The notes beneath the pieces are model-generated. The model was not told the origin of the DNA. It did not search any database and was given only the letters and a program-made list of their open reading frames with translations. DNA of 64,000 nt from an uncultured Oscillospiraceae bacterium (lineage in GTDB: Bacteria; Bacillota; Clostridia; Oscillospirales; Oscillospiraceae), in the NCBI GenBank assembly GCA_934552825.1, contig CAKTEQ010000001.1, positions 62,001-126,000 on the forward strand, given 5' to 3'. Positions within the stretch are counted from its first letter, which is position 1, and every line of letters starts with the position of its first letter. The translations under genes were made by a program, and so were the position numbers. Positions 9,501-15,471 of this stretch are shown piece by piece.

Positions 9501-11414
9501 GAAGCTGGCCGGAGCTGTGAGCAGGATGTCCTCGTTGTGGTTCTTGTTGACCGCGGCGGTCAGACCGCCCTCGTAGTTGCTGTTATATGTGACGGTGTAT
9601 GCCGTCTTCGCTGTTGTTACGTTGATAGTGGCGTTGTCCTGAATGTTCTTCAGTACGTAGACAGCGCCGTAGTTTTCCAGTGTGCCGGAGGTAGCCGTAA
9701 TATTTGTTACGTTGACGCCCTCGGGCGTTGTCACTGTGAAGGTGAAGTCGCCGCCCTTACGCAGGTAGGGTGAGCTGCCCGCGGGGGTTATGGTGAAGTC
9801 GCTGCTGTTAGCCCAGCTCACGACCACCATTTCGGGCGCCTTCTCCTTCCAGACAGCCGTGAAGTTCAGCGTCTCTGTTACAAGGCTGCCGGGGAAGGTT
9901 GCGCCGCCGGCATATATATCGCCGGTCTTATAATACTTCCAACCCTCAAACGTATAGTTCTCGGTAGTTGTTGGTGTGGGCAGGACGAAGTCCGTATTCT
10001 CGGGGACTTCCAGAGCTGCACTCTTACCATCTGCGCTGACATATATAGAACTATCTTCAAATGTCATCGCCACGTCGGAAATGAATATCGCATCCTCAGT
10101 GCCGGTGGTCGGAGTGGCCGTACCACTGCTCAGGTTGACCTGCAGAGGCACGGATACATGCGTATATGCATTCTCCTTGTAATCGTATCTTCCCAGTTCG
10201 GCATCAAACGCTTCACTGTAGTATCTGTCAGTACTATATGCTCCCCACTGCGCCCAGCCCTGAATCCATGTGTCCAGAGTGAAGCTCTGCACGCCAGTGA
10301 GACTTCCGTCCAGAACGACCTTATTCGTAAATGTCGTTCCTATCTTAACGGGCACATCTGTATAATGCCAGTCGAACTCTTTGGCGTCCATGTTCTTGCC
10401 GTACGTCTCTGTTGAGCTCGTCTTCGCAAAACCTTCCGCTAGACCGATGGTCTGATTATCATCCTTCTTGTCACCCACGAAGTGACCACCAGGTTCCAAA
10501 AACATATCGCCATACTTTGTAAACATGGTAGTCCGGAAATCATACGAAACGCCGCCAGCATCGCCTAACAGGCGATTATCGGTACCAAGCATTTTTGATT
10601 TTGTGACCTCAACAGAGATGGGCACTTCCCAGTTGCCGTCGGCATTCTTCACCGGTGTACCGGCAGTGTATGTGGCAGATACCTCACCGCTGCCGATGTT
10701 AGTGGGGATTTGCACCGTCGCTGTATTTGCCACGGGAGTGACAACAGGTGTGCTGCCCAGGTCAACCGTGAGCGTGACAGGGGTAATTTTTGTGTTGCTC
10801 AAGTCACCCGAACCCTTCAGGTCTATGTTCAGAGTGAAGCTCTGCGTACCGGTGAGCGTTCCGTCCAGAAGGACACCGGTAGAATAGGTGTGGGTCAGAG
10901 TCTTCTTATCGGCAGACCGTGTAAAGTTTCTACTATAAACTACAGTGCCATCAGACTGTGTTTCCTGGATGAACTCGTAGTCATTATCCGACTGGAAGTT
11001 TACCCCACCAATGGTCCAAGCGTCTCCCACAAAATAGGGGGCGCCGCTCTCAAGCCATTTCTTTTCTGTGGCTCCCTCAGAGTATATCGTGTCGCCGCTG
11101 GCGGCAACGGGATAATGCATATACATCTGAGAGTATCCCTTGCCGGAACCGGAAGCGCCGTGCATCGTCGCCGTCTTTTTGGTTATTTCGACGGAGATGG
11201 GCACATTCCAGTAGCCCCCCGAGGTATTCGCCTGGGGTGTCCCGGCTGTTACCTTAACGTTCAGCTCGCCACTGCCGAGACCTGTTTTTGCTGTAACGGT
11301 CTTCGTGTCTCCACTGGTTGCAAATGCAGCCATGGGGAGCATGGTGAGCATCATGAGAAGCACCAGCAGAAAGCTTAGTGCGCGCTTTGTGCCGGACTTT
11401 ACGTTTGCTTTCAT
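585..11414 (-). CDS. Giant secreted multi-repeat surface protein (3609 aa)
   Basis: An N-terminal signal peptide (residues 1-32, ending AAFA) opens the protein. Two related modules of about 190 residues follow (about 35-225 and 230-440), sharing GSGE, TAGTP, a W(N/E)VPISVE core and LTGxQSFTL. Residues about 450-1180 hold InlB-type B-repeats (YTFEGW...AVW, YTFQGW...AQW, YTFNGW...AKW, YTFGGW...AKW) alternating with other beta modules. The middle holds Ig-like modules. About 2450-3270 contains MBG-like modules (ETVYNGKTQG, QEKVYDSALM) and a Big_2-like segment (ITWTSSNESVAKF). The C-terminus ends NNYTIVN with no LPXTG, SLH, dockerin or membrane segment. An AGGAGG site lies 12 bases ahead of the ATG. 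The architecture suggests an adhesin or matrix protein; the ligand is unknown. How it stays on the cell is the main puzzle, and the SLH gene just downstream is the obvious candidate partner. Confidence 0.9.
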   Translation of the reverse strand: MKANVKSGTKRALSFLLVLLMMLTMLPMAAFATSGDTKTVTAKTGLGSGELNVKVTAGTPQANTSGGYWNVPISVEITKKTATMHGASGSGKGYSQMYMHYPVAASGDTIYSEGATEKKWLESGAPYFVGDAWTIGGVNFQSDNDYEFIQETQSDGTVVYSRNFTRSADKKTLTHTYSTGVLLDGTLTGTQSFTLNIDLKGSGDLSNTKITPVTLTVDLGSTPVVTPVANTATVQIPTNIGSGEVSATYTAGTPVKNADGNWEVPISVEVTKSKMLGTDNRLLGDAGGVSYDFRTTMFTKYGDMFLEPGGHFVGDKKDDNQTIGLAEGFAKTSSTETYGKNMDAKEFDWHYTDVPVKIGTTFTNKVVLDGSLTGVQSFTLDTWIQGWAQWGAYSTDRYYSEAFDAELGRYDYKENAYTHVSVPLQVNLSSGTATPTTGTEDAIFISDVAMTFEDSSIYVSADGKSAALEVPENTDFVLPTPTTTENYTFEGWKYYKTGDIYAGGATFPGSLVTETLNFTAVWKEKAPEMVVVSWANSSDFTITPAGSSPYLRKGGDFTFTVTTPEGVNVTNITATSGTLENYGAVYVLKNIQDNATINVTTAKTAYTVTYNSNYEGGLTAAVNKNHNEDILLTAPASFTRQGYELIGWATTANGNVAYNAGDVYSGNISITLYAVWQANPGTVTYESGAGAGEVTNMPGNISQFAGLYTIPNIVPVRAGYTFQGWKAANGTVYQPGSQLEVSANNSYVLTAQWGENTYNVKIDQGMGFTSTADPAVVNENGTTTVTITVAAGYDASAMVVSANGVALPPAEPLPGVDTTAARVFTYTIENITEDQKIAVYGVVPATYHITYNADGGTINTGEVLSYTYGTPVTLPTDVTKAGYTFNGWYAVTAGVTATEATPDLPAGTVGNKSFAAKWTANTYKVTLKENIGDGFVVKANDYVLNPAEAGNGLVVNYNDTVTVTVTAAEGYDLSAMVVTANGRELPIVGINGDEYIYLIDHVVEDTVIAIARVGTKLTVTYDDGHDDPAASNVPAQQTVTAGDTVTVSSYIPERAGYYFTYWTYLPAGAAEPVIVLPGDTIQVDESIVLTANWSLVEYTITYVLNGGAMNVAAEQIYNVEGTPLTLPTEVTRFGYTFGGWYTISNFKNADGTDEVKTEAIPAGTTGDKVFYAKWDNAKGVTFAIEQVDGVDIAELVAPTVPAGLPGQVETGTAVSVTFAPTAGNALDKDCITVNTSGANDNGAYTALLPDYTVTENDDGTVTVSFVMPEANVLVNVKRASNATLIVRFDDKEGAENFSGGYNYNGTSDTFGAIDATTGQYTGTVPVGADGYFQFTLADGYHINGVEAYSADSNNQAKALDYTLTHNEGTDTYTVTFVMAKGTTAFIVNLSKDYSITAEIEETAKATEAGVAYKMNGAEVTVIKPDGYTLGEGTLKAGEGVQFTVEALEVEGVQNEVRNVYVTYDNDGATVEVPVNLTEGVYSFNMPEADVVIHVDLKDWTKITLDTVTEGYEGDVITITATVYDVASLNEANQGTVKFYWTNAKLATADVTVANIEALTAMGVAGVDQSGVASVNFELPDAAQNPYIYFYAIYGGSAYFLGSYTEEPAEVKVLSTAIAWTETADVANNELTIYEADANGNKTTATVTAMSAGHTYYLEIPAVVAADDDTATLTADTDYRIVWLYADSADAASDNWKLVDWTDNTSNTLKVTPEYVHYSYKAQVYPTNVEATTVLSHYNKAVKYDADYKRELNAAGELQYVNYLETRTTSKVELTKTATELVITGAVEEAADVLINGKTDVFAVDHFAQYENQEVTLKAEVFEEGTDNTVSTGKVYFYRYVDGVNDELLNENGLGVQVVDGVAAMQYVMPAYTAGDANSEANTVRIYAVYKEGATYAESASVGKTADPKYDMPETERTDVVYVMSTQLMTPVVKSSLEGKVNGAAASETTYTDDLTELLAGVRFELTLKTDFTTEDYSVVAMDGRMVVEGSYDIQWLYKTGSNEENANGDSANAAYTVDAGKMSDKFRVKLTGKGVYDGSIAYSKYVVVGTLQDVEIVVTAVPDEQYQLGEVELKAAVKGVENDDTAETHPTGKVTFYYLNDTTWVEIGETRDGTFNANDSTTVYTFTTTELPVTEAENDMRKLEITAVYEGDKVYAASRNYDAAADTWADDFAAAGVTNGSVTIYSSAVHVEEDVQNVATSVAPTRENGIVITVEGDASLADAVAANESVTLNISDVFTLDYGNGVDDWALLQYGTDYTVEWQKVENYSSWNASGKDINSEWPWQKVGEGESCTVQVAENTAYRAVVNVKDTAPVQASWQQIDQGTVGTADIKDGARTYYSNILTAKNGQTTLTVNLNTSKHGEGWEGAVQGETVTIHTYASGAQGETPIAEMTVRVGEMRLDDPEEVATRANVNGHVEFDWLASEPGFYAIEVEAKPNNGYNTQYYKEYLTVRDNDYDIVVGNEETVYNGKTQGVSVHIDEMHWEYEEAAQASWKVVYTDAEGSIVEPNEAGVYHYTVTLPASAYWTEKSVEGTFTIAKRDVSIDDLTAQVKVYNGEEFVNIQEIILHDAATGSDGQPREDIGVINGDSILAVGEGYVDNVNAGEQNLKVRNVELIGDDAHNYNFVDNGYSEKLLVQRNQVKGAIAENTYKYTGKDITLTADDVYLIDQAGDELGGYDVIYYYHNGEGVERVDALNRMGKYTVIARPEQDNYKGGAVQTIYVTSGDEVINAVDKSAASALIDIYNTATVYNQEGNEPAKADATKGTAKVEYYNGGAWTETVPGNAGRYLIKATVTNGTVTDTAYGIYTIAKARPEIELTLGRQEKVYDSALMDTSPTVTSSENGEVYYSYAGDVTGGVAYQAPQNVGTYIITAHVNETENYTAFETSAGFGITPKELTITADSYMRQRFGAFPKMTATYTGLATGGVAKDTSLRDVQIQPEFTFADYTNIDNTTVGETYVYMDDVLAANYDVTLVDHGNDQAAGIFTATDNDPYPTLVIKGYGVDGDGKPLAYYGDRIQLYTYGSKTDMGTNTSSFITWTSSNESVAKFVNKADERDASATSGWLKTVGVGTTTITVTRGIGVTAISTSFELTVAKQEVMVSVPESNVVYNEDTYDKMMLGITPRVFFTDDNIVVYDNEIVKGNETRSEVGTQVTTGTVDAANPYYQSETYGGLFTVNDREVTVTPVEAATVYGTTVTGLTYTEGNIVAGEPALTADGMAVSNADVYNNLDVYNGYEILVAGREEKNYNVKYVTDQTAPDVEVTAKTITVTNGAYPGNKGMTDGAVIPQGDYDAKGFDFDTAKAFQQNSVRMYGEPNWVMGIDEAALAAALVEGDSLADLNALLAWLNECEIGDHHNIDEDANVKYDAQNVHITGREADYKVNSTLSIKNYNVENKDGIQNIYQRPVDLVLRDGLTKLNIFRKDIYKDDGTLDEAKLLKIIEANLIATEHNGEGGLAKLLNHTIKDLNLQITVTDNGNGTLSVKVTVGNLNYWSEGIDVSVNVELTKVIAKYSALGKTTSYVYMYNIDDAGNETAITGPLTGTVTYKIYVRDEADDGTMGYADYAGKTPVREVEMEYVSGNTYKATYSRLPAGKYVMFAIANNYTIVN

Positions 11415-11454
11415 TTTCTAATCATTCCTCCTCGCTTCAATTCTGCATAAATAA

Positions 11455-11515
11455 ATTATATAGAATTCCACCGACCAGGTTTTGGAAACCTGGTCGGTTT
11501 CCCGACTCTGGTCGG
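11455..11515 (-). promoter_or_regulatory. Promoter region of giant gene with overlapping dyads
   Basis: A perfect -10 (TATAAT, complement of 11455-11460) lies about 40 bases ahead of the start codon of the giant gene. The -35 position (AAAACC) does not match consensus. Instead a perfect 13-bp inverted repeat, ACCGACCAGGTTT / AAACCTGGTCGGT (11470-11482 and 11486-11498), sits there, and a second small dyad CCGAC-TCTG-GTCGG (11502-11515) repeats its GTCGG/CCGAC half. This looks like an operator for a dimeric regulator. The rest of the 250-base gap (11415-11664) shows no gene. Confidence 0.55.
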
Positions 11516-11664
11516 ATACATCGTTCCTCCTCTCTCCAACATCTTGGGTCTACTCTTAGCACATGATACTTATATATTGGTATTATATCTTCTGCTTTGG
11601 AAAAATTCAACAGCTATTTAAGCAATTTATATATAATTTCAGGCAAGCTAAACCCCAACGCCCT

Positions 11665-12594
11665 TCACTTCCTCAGGCCGCGGAGATACTCCTTCCGCTC
11701 CGGGGGCATCCGATAGCTCTCCAGCGCCTTCCGGATGGATTTGTTATGGACCCATTTGTCCATCACACCGTCCTCCATATACTGCACGGCGGCGTCATAC
11801 TGCTTTATAAGGGCAACGCTGAAATACCACGCCACAGCCATATTTATATAATACTCCCCGCAGCAGGCGTCCGCCGCCAGCTTCAGGAATTCCTCCCGGA
11901 AGTTCCCGTCCAGATAATCCCGCATCAGCTCCACTATGCCGAAGCGGACGGTATATGTCTCCCCGCTCCCGAGCCAGCGGCGCACGTGCCAGAGTGTCTC
12001 CTCCGGCCGCTTTTTGAACACCTTCGGGGCGAGCATATCGCAGGTGGCCCAGTTGTCGATATATGGCAGGAAGCGCTCCGTCTCCTCCATGGCGGCGTCG
12101 TAGTCTTTTATCGTCATAATTAGCGCCGCGTGAAGGCTGTTCTCGTCCATGTAGCCGTGGGGCAGGGACGCCATGAAGTCCCGGGCGAGGGGCGTGCCGT
12201 TCAGCTCCTTCGCAAGAGCGCGCACCGCCGGGGTGCGCACGCCGATTACCCGTTCCGGCGCCGTCCCGGGATTGAGCTTTATGGTGAAGGCTCGGTATTC
12301 TTCGTCCTGAAGCTCAAAGAGCCTGCGGCGCACCTGCTGCTCCGGGCTGTATGTATCAAGCAGGCGCTCCTTGGCGGATTTTTTGAGCTGCTTTATCTCC
12401 CACTCCCGGCGCATGGCCTCCTCCCTCGTGGGGAACACCTCCAGGTGGGCAAGGCTCACCGGGGTGCGGGAGCGGGTACACTTGGACGCCGTGCCCGCGT
12501 TGTGGGCGGCAAGACGCTTTTCGATGTCGTTGGTCCAGCCGGTATAGAGCGTACTGTCCGCACAACGGAGTATATATGTATAATTTTTCTCCAT
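11665..12594 (-). CDS. GIY-YIG nuclease domain fused to AlkD-type DNA alkylation repair domain
   Basis: Residues 1-80 are a UPF0213/YhbQ-like GIY-YIG domain (YILRCADSTLYTGWTN, RLAAHNAG, conserved Glu-rich end REWEIKQLKK). Residues about 95-305 match the short Firmicutes AlkD-like HEAT-repeat family, with signature VRTPAVRALAKEL, DNWATCDMLAPKVFKK and DKWVHNKSIRKALES. AlkD proteins excise alkylated bases without base flipping; small GIY-YIG proteins act on DNA. The start at 12594 has GAGGTGA ahead of it; an upstream in-frame ATG at 12642 lies beyond the promoter and is less likely. No stop or frameshift separates the halves. A joint role in DNA damage processing is inferred. Confidence 0.88.
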   Translation of the reverse strand: MEKNYTYILRCADSTLYTGWTNDIEKRLAAHNAGTASKCTRSRTPVSLAHLEVFPTREEAMRREWEIKQLKKSAKERLLDTYSPEQQVRRRLFELQDEEYRAFTIKLNPGTAPERVIGVRTPAVRALAKELNGTPLARDFMASLPHGYMDENSLHAALIMTIKDYDAAMEETERFLPYIDNWATCDMLAPKVFKKRPEETLWHVRRWLGSGETYTVRFGIVELMRDYLDGNFREEFLKLAADACCGEYYINMAVAWYFSVALIKQYDAAVQYMEDGVMDKWVHNKSIRKALESYRMPPERKEYLRGLRK

Positions 12595-12613
12595 TTCATC
12601 ACCTCGCACTGTT

Positions 12614-12642
12614 AATATACACTGATATGCAGTTTTTTTCAA
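12614..12642 (-). promoter_or_regulatory. Sigma-A-type promoter for GIY-YIG/AlkD gene
   Basis: In minus sense TTGAAA (12637-12642), a 17-base spacer and TATATT (12614-12619) lie about 20 bases ahead of the ATG at 12594. This also argues that translation does not begin at the more upstream ATG (12642), which falls in the -35 box. Confidence 0.65.
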
Positions 12643-12649
12643 TCAGAAG

Positions 12650-12720
12650 GAAGCCTCCCCTTGCTGCTTGAGGGAACCCGCGGGCGCGAAAGCCTCCCCT
12701 TGTTCACCAAGGGGAGCCTT
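12650..12720. repeat. Short palindromic repeat, possible MITE/REP remnant
   Basis: AAGCCTCCCCTTG occurs twice (from 12650 and from 12690), and the second copy forms an inverted repeat with CAAGGGGAGCCTT (12708-12720). Palindromes with this CTCCCCTTG/CAAGGGGAG core are, from memory, common intergenic repeats in Ruminococcaceae such as Faecalibacterium. No ORF lies inside. The rest of 12595-12834 holds the two divergent promoters. Confidence 0.5.
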
Positions 12721-12799
12721 TATAGGGCGCTCCGCTCCATCCACCGAAGGAGAACCGTAACTTCGCAAATCCAATAGTGCATTTTTATGGGGAGAGGTG

Positions 12800-12805
12800 T
12801 ATAAT
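12800..12805 (+). promoter_or_regulatory. Probable -10 box for fumarase operon
   Basis: TATAAT lies 29 bases before the ATG of the fumarase alpha gene, but the -35 position (GTGCAT) is a poor match, so the promoter may be weak or activator-dependent. Confidence 0.4.
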
Positions 12806-12834
12806 CAGTCATCATATGCCCGGGGAGGGATAAG

Positions 12835-13674
12835 ATGAGAAGCATAAGCGCGAAAGATATAGAGTCCGCCGTGGCGGAGCTGTGCGTCAAGGCGAACCTG
12901 AGCCTGCCGCCGGACGTGGAGCGGGCGCTGCGCCAGTCTGCCGGGGACGAGCCCTGGGAGAGCGCAAGGGACACCCTGTGCCTCCTCTGCCGCAATCTGG
13001 AGGCGGCGCGGGACCGGGGAACGCCCATCTGCCAGGACACGGGCGCTGCCTGTGTATTTCTGGAGATCGGGCAGGAGGTGCACATTGAAGGGGACCTCAT
13101 CGCCGCCGTGAACGAGGGCGTGCGCCGGGGCTACGGGGAGGGGTATCTCCGCAAGAGCATCATCACGGACCCCCTGCGCCGGGTGAACTCCGGGGACAAC
13201 ACCCCCGCTTTTATCACGACGGAGATAGTCCCGGGGGATGTTCTCCGGGTAACCGTCGCCCCGAAGGGCTTCGGCAGCGAGAACATGAGCCGGCTCAAAA
13301 TGCTGAAGCCCTCGGACGGGGCGGAGGGCGTAAAGGGCTTCGTGCTGGAGACAGTGCGTCTCGCGGGGGCAAACCCCTGCCCGCCCATTGTGCTGGGTAT
13401 CGGCATCGGCGGCACCTTCGACAAGGTTGCGCACCTTGCGAAGAGGGCGCTGCTGCGGCCGCTGGACGTGCCGAACTGTGACGAATACTACGCCGCCATG
13501 GAGCGGGAGCTGCTGGGGCGGATAAACGCCCTCGGCATCGGGCCGCAGGGGTTCGGCGGCAGGACCACAGCCCTGGGAGTCGCTATCGAGACAGCGCCTA
13601 CCCACGTGGCGGGGCTGCCCGTCGCCGTGAACGTGAGCTGCCATGTGACCCGCCGGGCGAGCTGTGAGCTTTGA
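12835..13674 (+). CDS. Fumarate hydratase, alpha subunit (Fe-S class I type)
   Basis: The 279 residues match the N-terminal half of Fe-S class I hydro-lyases (FumA/TtdA alpha type). Cysteines likely to hold the 4Fe-4S cluster are in ICQDTG (near 62), GANPCPP and VSCHV close to the end. The enzyme interconverts fumarate and malate in the cytoplasm. A GGGAGG site precedes the ATG. The beta subunit starts 10 bases downstream and malic enzyme follows, so the three form an operon leading from fumarate to pyruvate. L-tartrate dehydratase uses the same fold, but the malic enzyme context favours fumarase. The cluster would be oxygen-sensitive, fitting an anaerobe. Confidence 0.92.
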   Translation: MRSISAKDIESAVAELCVKANLSLPPDVERALRQSAGDEPWESARDTLCLLCRNLEAARDRGTPICQDTGAACVFLEIGQEVHIEGDLIAAVNEGVRRGYGEGYLRKSIITDPLRRVNSGDNTPAFITTEIVPGDVLRVTVAPKGFGSENMSRLKMLKPSDGAEGVKGFVLETVRLAGANPCPPIVLGIGIGGTFDKVAHLAKRALLRPLDVPNCDEYYAAMERELLGRINALGIGPQGFGGRTTALGVAIETAPTHVAGLPVAVNVSCHVTRRASCEL

Positions 13675-13684
13675 GGAGGCTGCC

Positions 13685-14251
13685 ATGGAATACAGGATAA
13701 CGACACCCGTCACAAGAGAAGACCTCGCGTCCCTGCGCGCCGGGGATAAGGTGCTCCTCTCGGGCACGGTGTACACCGCCCGGGACGCCGCGCACCTGAG
13801 GCTGACGGAGCTGATAAATAAGGGCGAACCTCTGCCCCTCACCATGGAAGGCAGCGCCGTATACTACGTGGGCCCCACCCCTGAAAAGCCCGGGCAGGTC
13901 ATCGGCTCCGCCGGCCCCACGACTTCCGGGCGCATGGACGCCTACTCCCCAACCCTGCTGGACCTGGGGCAGAAGATAATGATAGGCAAAGGGCTGCGCA
14001 GCCGGGAGGTCATAGACGCCATCGTGAGAAACGGCGCGGTATACCTAGGGGCTGTGGGCGGCGCCGGGGCTGTGATGGCGGAGAGCGTGAAATCTTGCGA
14101 GCCCGTCTGCTGGGAGGACCTGGGCTGCGAGGCGCTGCGGCAGCTGCAGGTGGAGAACTTCCCCCTGACGGTGGTCATCGACAGTCTCGGGAATAATCTG
14201 TATGAGCTTGGTCCGCAGGCATACCTGCGGAGTCTTGAGGAAAGGAAATGA
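13685..14251 (+). CDS. Fumarate hydratase, beta subunit (Fe-S class I type)
   Basis: The product has 188 residues, the usual size of the Fumerase C-terminal family. Family blocks seen are GDKVLLSGTVYTARDAAH, VGPTPEKPGQVIGSAGPTT and GRMDAYSP; the last two form part of the active site at the alpha-beta interface. An in-frame ATG at 13664 lies inside the end of the alpha gene. The ATG at 13685 has GAGGAGG ahead of it and begins at MEYRIT, so it was chosen. The stop overlaps the start of the malic enzyme gene (ATGA), indicating translational coupling. Confidence 0.92.
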   Translation: MEYRITTPVTREDLASLRAGDKVLLSGTVYTARDAAHLRLTELINKGEPLPLTMEGSAVYYVGPTPEKPGQVIGSAGPTTSGRMDAYSPTLLDLGQKIMIGKGLRSREVIDAIVRNGAVYLGAVGGAGAVMAESVKSCEPVCWEDLGCEALRQLQVENFPLTVVIDSLGNNLYELGPQAYLRSLEERK

Positions 14252-15426
14252 ACATGGATTACGCTGAAAAATCGCTGGAAATGCACTATGAGCTCCGGGG
14301 CAAGATCGAGGTGACCGCCCGGGCAAAGGTGGATAACAAGGAAGCGCTGAGCCTCGCCTACACTCCCGGCGTGGCGCAGCCCTGCCTGGAGATACAGAAG
14401 GACGTGAACAAGAGCTTCGAGCTGACGCGGCGCTGGAACACCGTCGCCGTGGTGACGGACGGCACCGCAGTGCTGGGGCTCGGGGATATCGGACCCGAGG
14501 CGGGCATGCCCGTGATGGAGGGGAAGTGCGTGCTGTTCAAGGAGTTCGGCGGCGTGGACGCCATACCTCTTTGCGTCAGGAGCAAGGACGTGGACGAGAT
14601 TGTGAACACCGTGGCGCTTCTCGCCGGATCCTTCGGCGGCGTCAATCTGGAGGACATCTCCGCGCCCAGGTGCTTCGAGATCGAACGCAGGCTTAAGGAA
14701 CGGTGCGACATACCCATCTTCCATGACGACCAGCACGGTACAGCCGTGATAACCCTCGCAGGGCTGACGAACGCCCTGAGGCTCGTGGGCAAGCGCCTTG
14801 AGGACGTGAAAATAGTCACCTCCGGCGCGGGCGCCGCTGGTATCGCCATTATAAAGCTCCTGGTGAGCATGGGCGCGAAGCACGTGGTCATGACGGACCG
14901 TACCGGCGCAATCTATGCCGGTCGGGCGGGGCTGAACGAAGCGAAGCGGGAGATCGCCGGGCTGACGAACCGGGAGCTTGAGAAGGGCTCCCTCGCGGAC
15001 GTTATAAAGGGCGCGGATGTATTCATCGGCGTCTCCGCCCCCGGTGTGCTCACCTGCGATATGGTAAGCACCATGGCAAAGGACGCGATAATCTTCGCCT
15101 GCGCCAATCCTGTGCCTGAGATACTTCCCGACGAGGCCAAGGCAGCAGGAGCCGCGGTGGTGTCCACCGGGCGCAGCGACTTCCCCAACCAGGTGAACAA
15201 TGTCCTCGCCTTCCCGGGTATCTTCCGGGGTGCGCTGGACGCCCGGGCCAGGGATATAAACGACGAGATGAAGATCGCCGCAGCATATGCTATTGCGGGC
15301 CTTGTGTCCGACGATGAACTGATGGCAGACTATATTCTCCCCGCGGCCTTCGACCCGAGAGTCAGGGACGCCGTGGCGGCGGCTGTGGAAAAGGCGGCGC
15401 GGTCGAGCGGCGTCGCAAGAGTATAA
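14248..15426 (+). CDS. NAD(P)-dependent malic enzyme
   Basis: The 392-residue protein has the short bacterial malic enzyme architecture. Key blocks are the N-terminal tyrosine region (LAYTPGVAQPC), the lysine/metal region (MEGKCVLFKEFGGVDAIP), FHDDQHGTA with metal-binding Asp residues, and a Rossmann motif (VTSGAGAAGIAI). It decarboxylates malate to pyruvate and CO2 and reduces NAD(P). Its start overlaps the fumarase beta stop; a second ATG six bases on (14254) has better spacing from AGGAAAGGA and may be the true start. A strong terminator follows directly, closing the fumarase-malic enzyme operon. Cofactor preference cannot be read by eye. Confidence 0.93.
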   Translation: MNMDYAEKSLEMHYELRGKIEVTARAKVDNKEALSLAYTPGVAQPCLEIQKDVNKSFELTRRWNTVAVVTDGTAVLGLGDIGPEAGMPVMEGKCVLFKEFGGVDAIPLCVRSKDVDEIVNTVALLAGSFGGVNLEDISAPRCFEIERRLKERCDIPIFHDDQHGTAVITLAGLTNALRLVGKRLEDVKIVTSGAGAAGIAIIKLLVSMGAKHVVMTDRTGAIYAGRAGLNEAKREIAGLTNRELEKGSLADVIKGADVFIGVSAPGVLTCDMVSTMAKDAIIFACANPVPEILPDEAKAAGAAVVSTGRSDFPNQVNNVLAFPGIFRGALDARARDINDEMKIAAAYAIAGLVSDDELMADYILPAAFDPRVRDAVAAAVEKAARSSGVARV

Positions 15427-15470
15427 AAAAGAGTTCCCGGGAGCGCTGCTCCCGGGAACTCTTTTTGTTT
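15426..15470. terminator. Bidirectional terminator after malic enzyme
   Basis: AAAAAGAGTTCCCGGGAGC, a three-base loop and its complement are followed by a T-rich run. The stem is symmetric with A- and T-runs on both sides, so it can also end the converging VOC gene. Confidence 0.9.
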
Positions 15471-15471
15471 T

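Noticed and set aside
585..11414. Coding repeats in the giant gene read as a CRISPR or tandem DNA repeat array
   Set aside because: The repetition is at protein-domain level with divergent DNA; no regular short repeat-spacer pattern is present.
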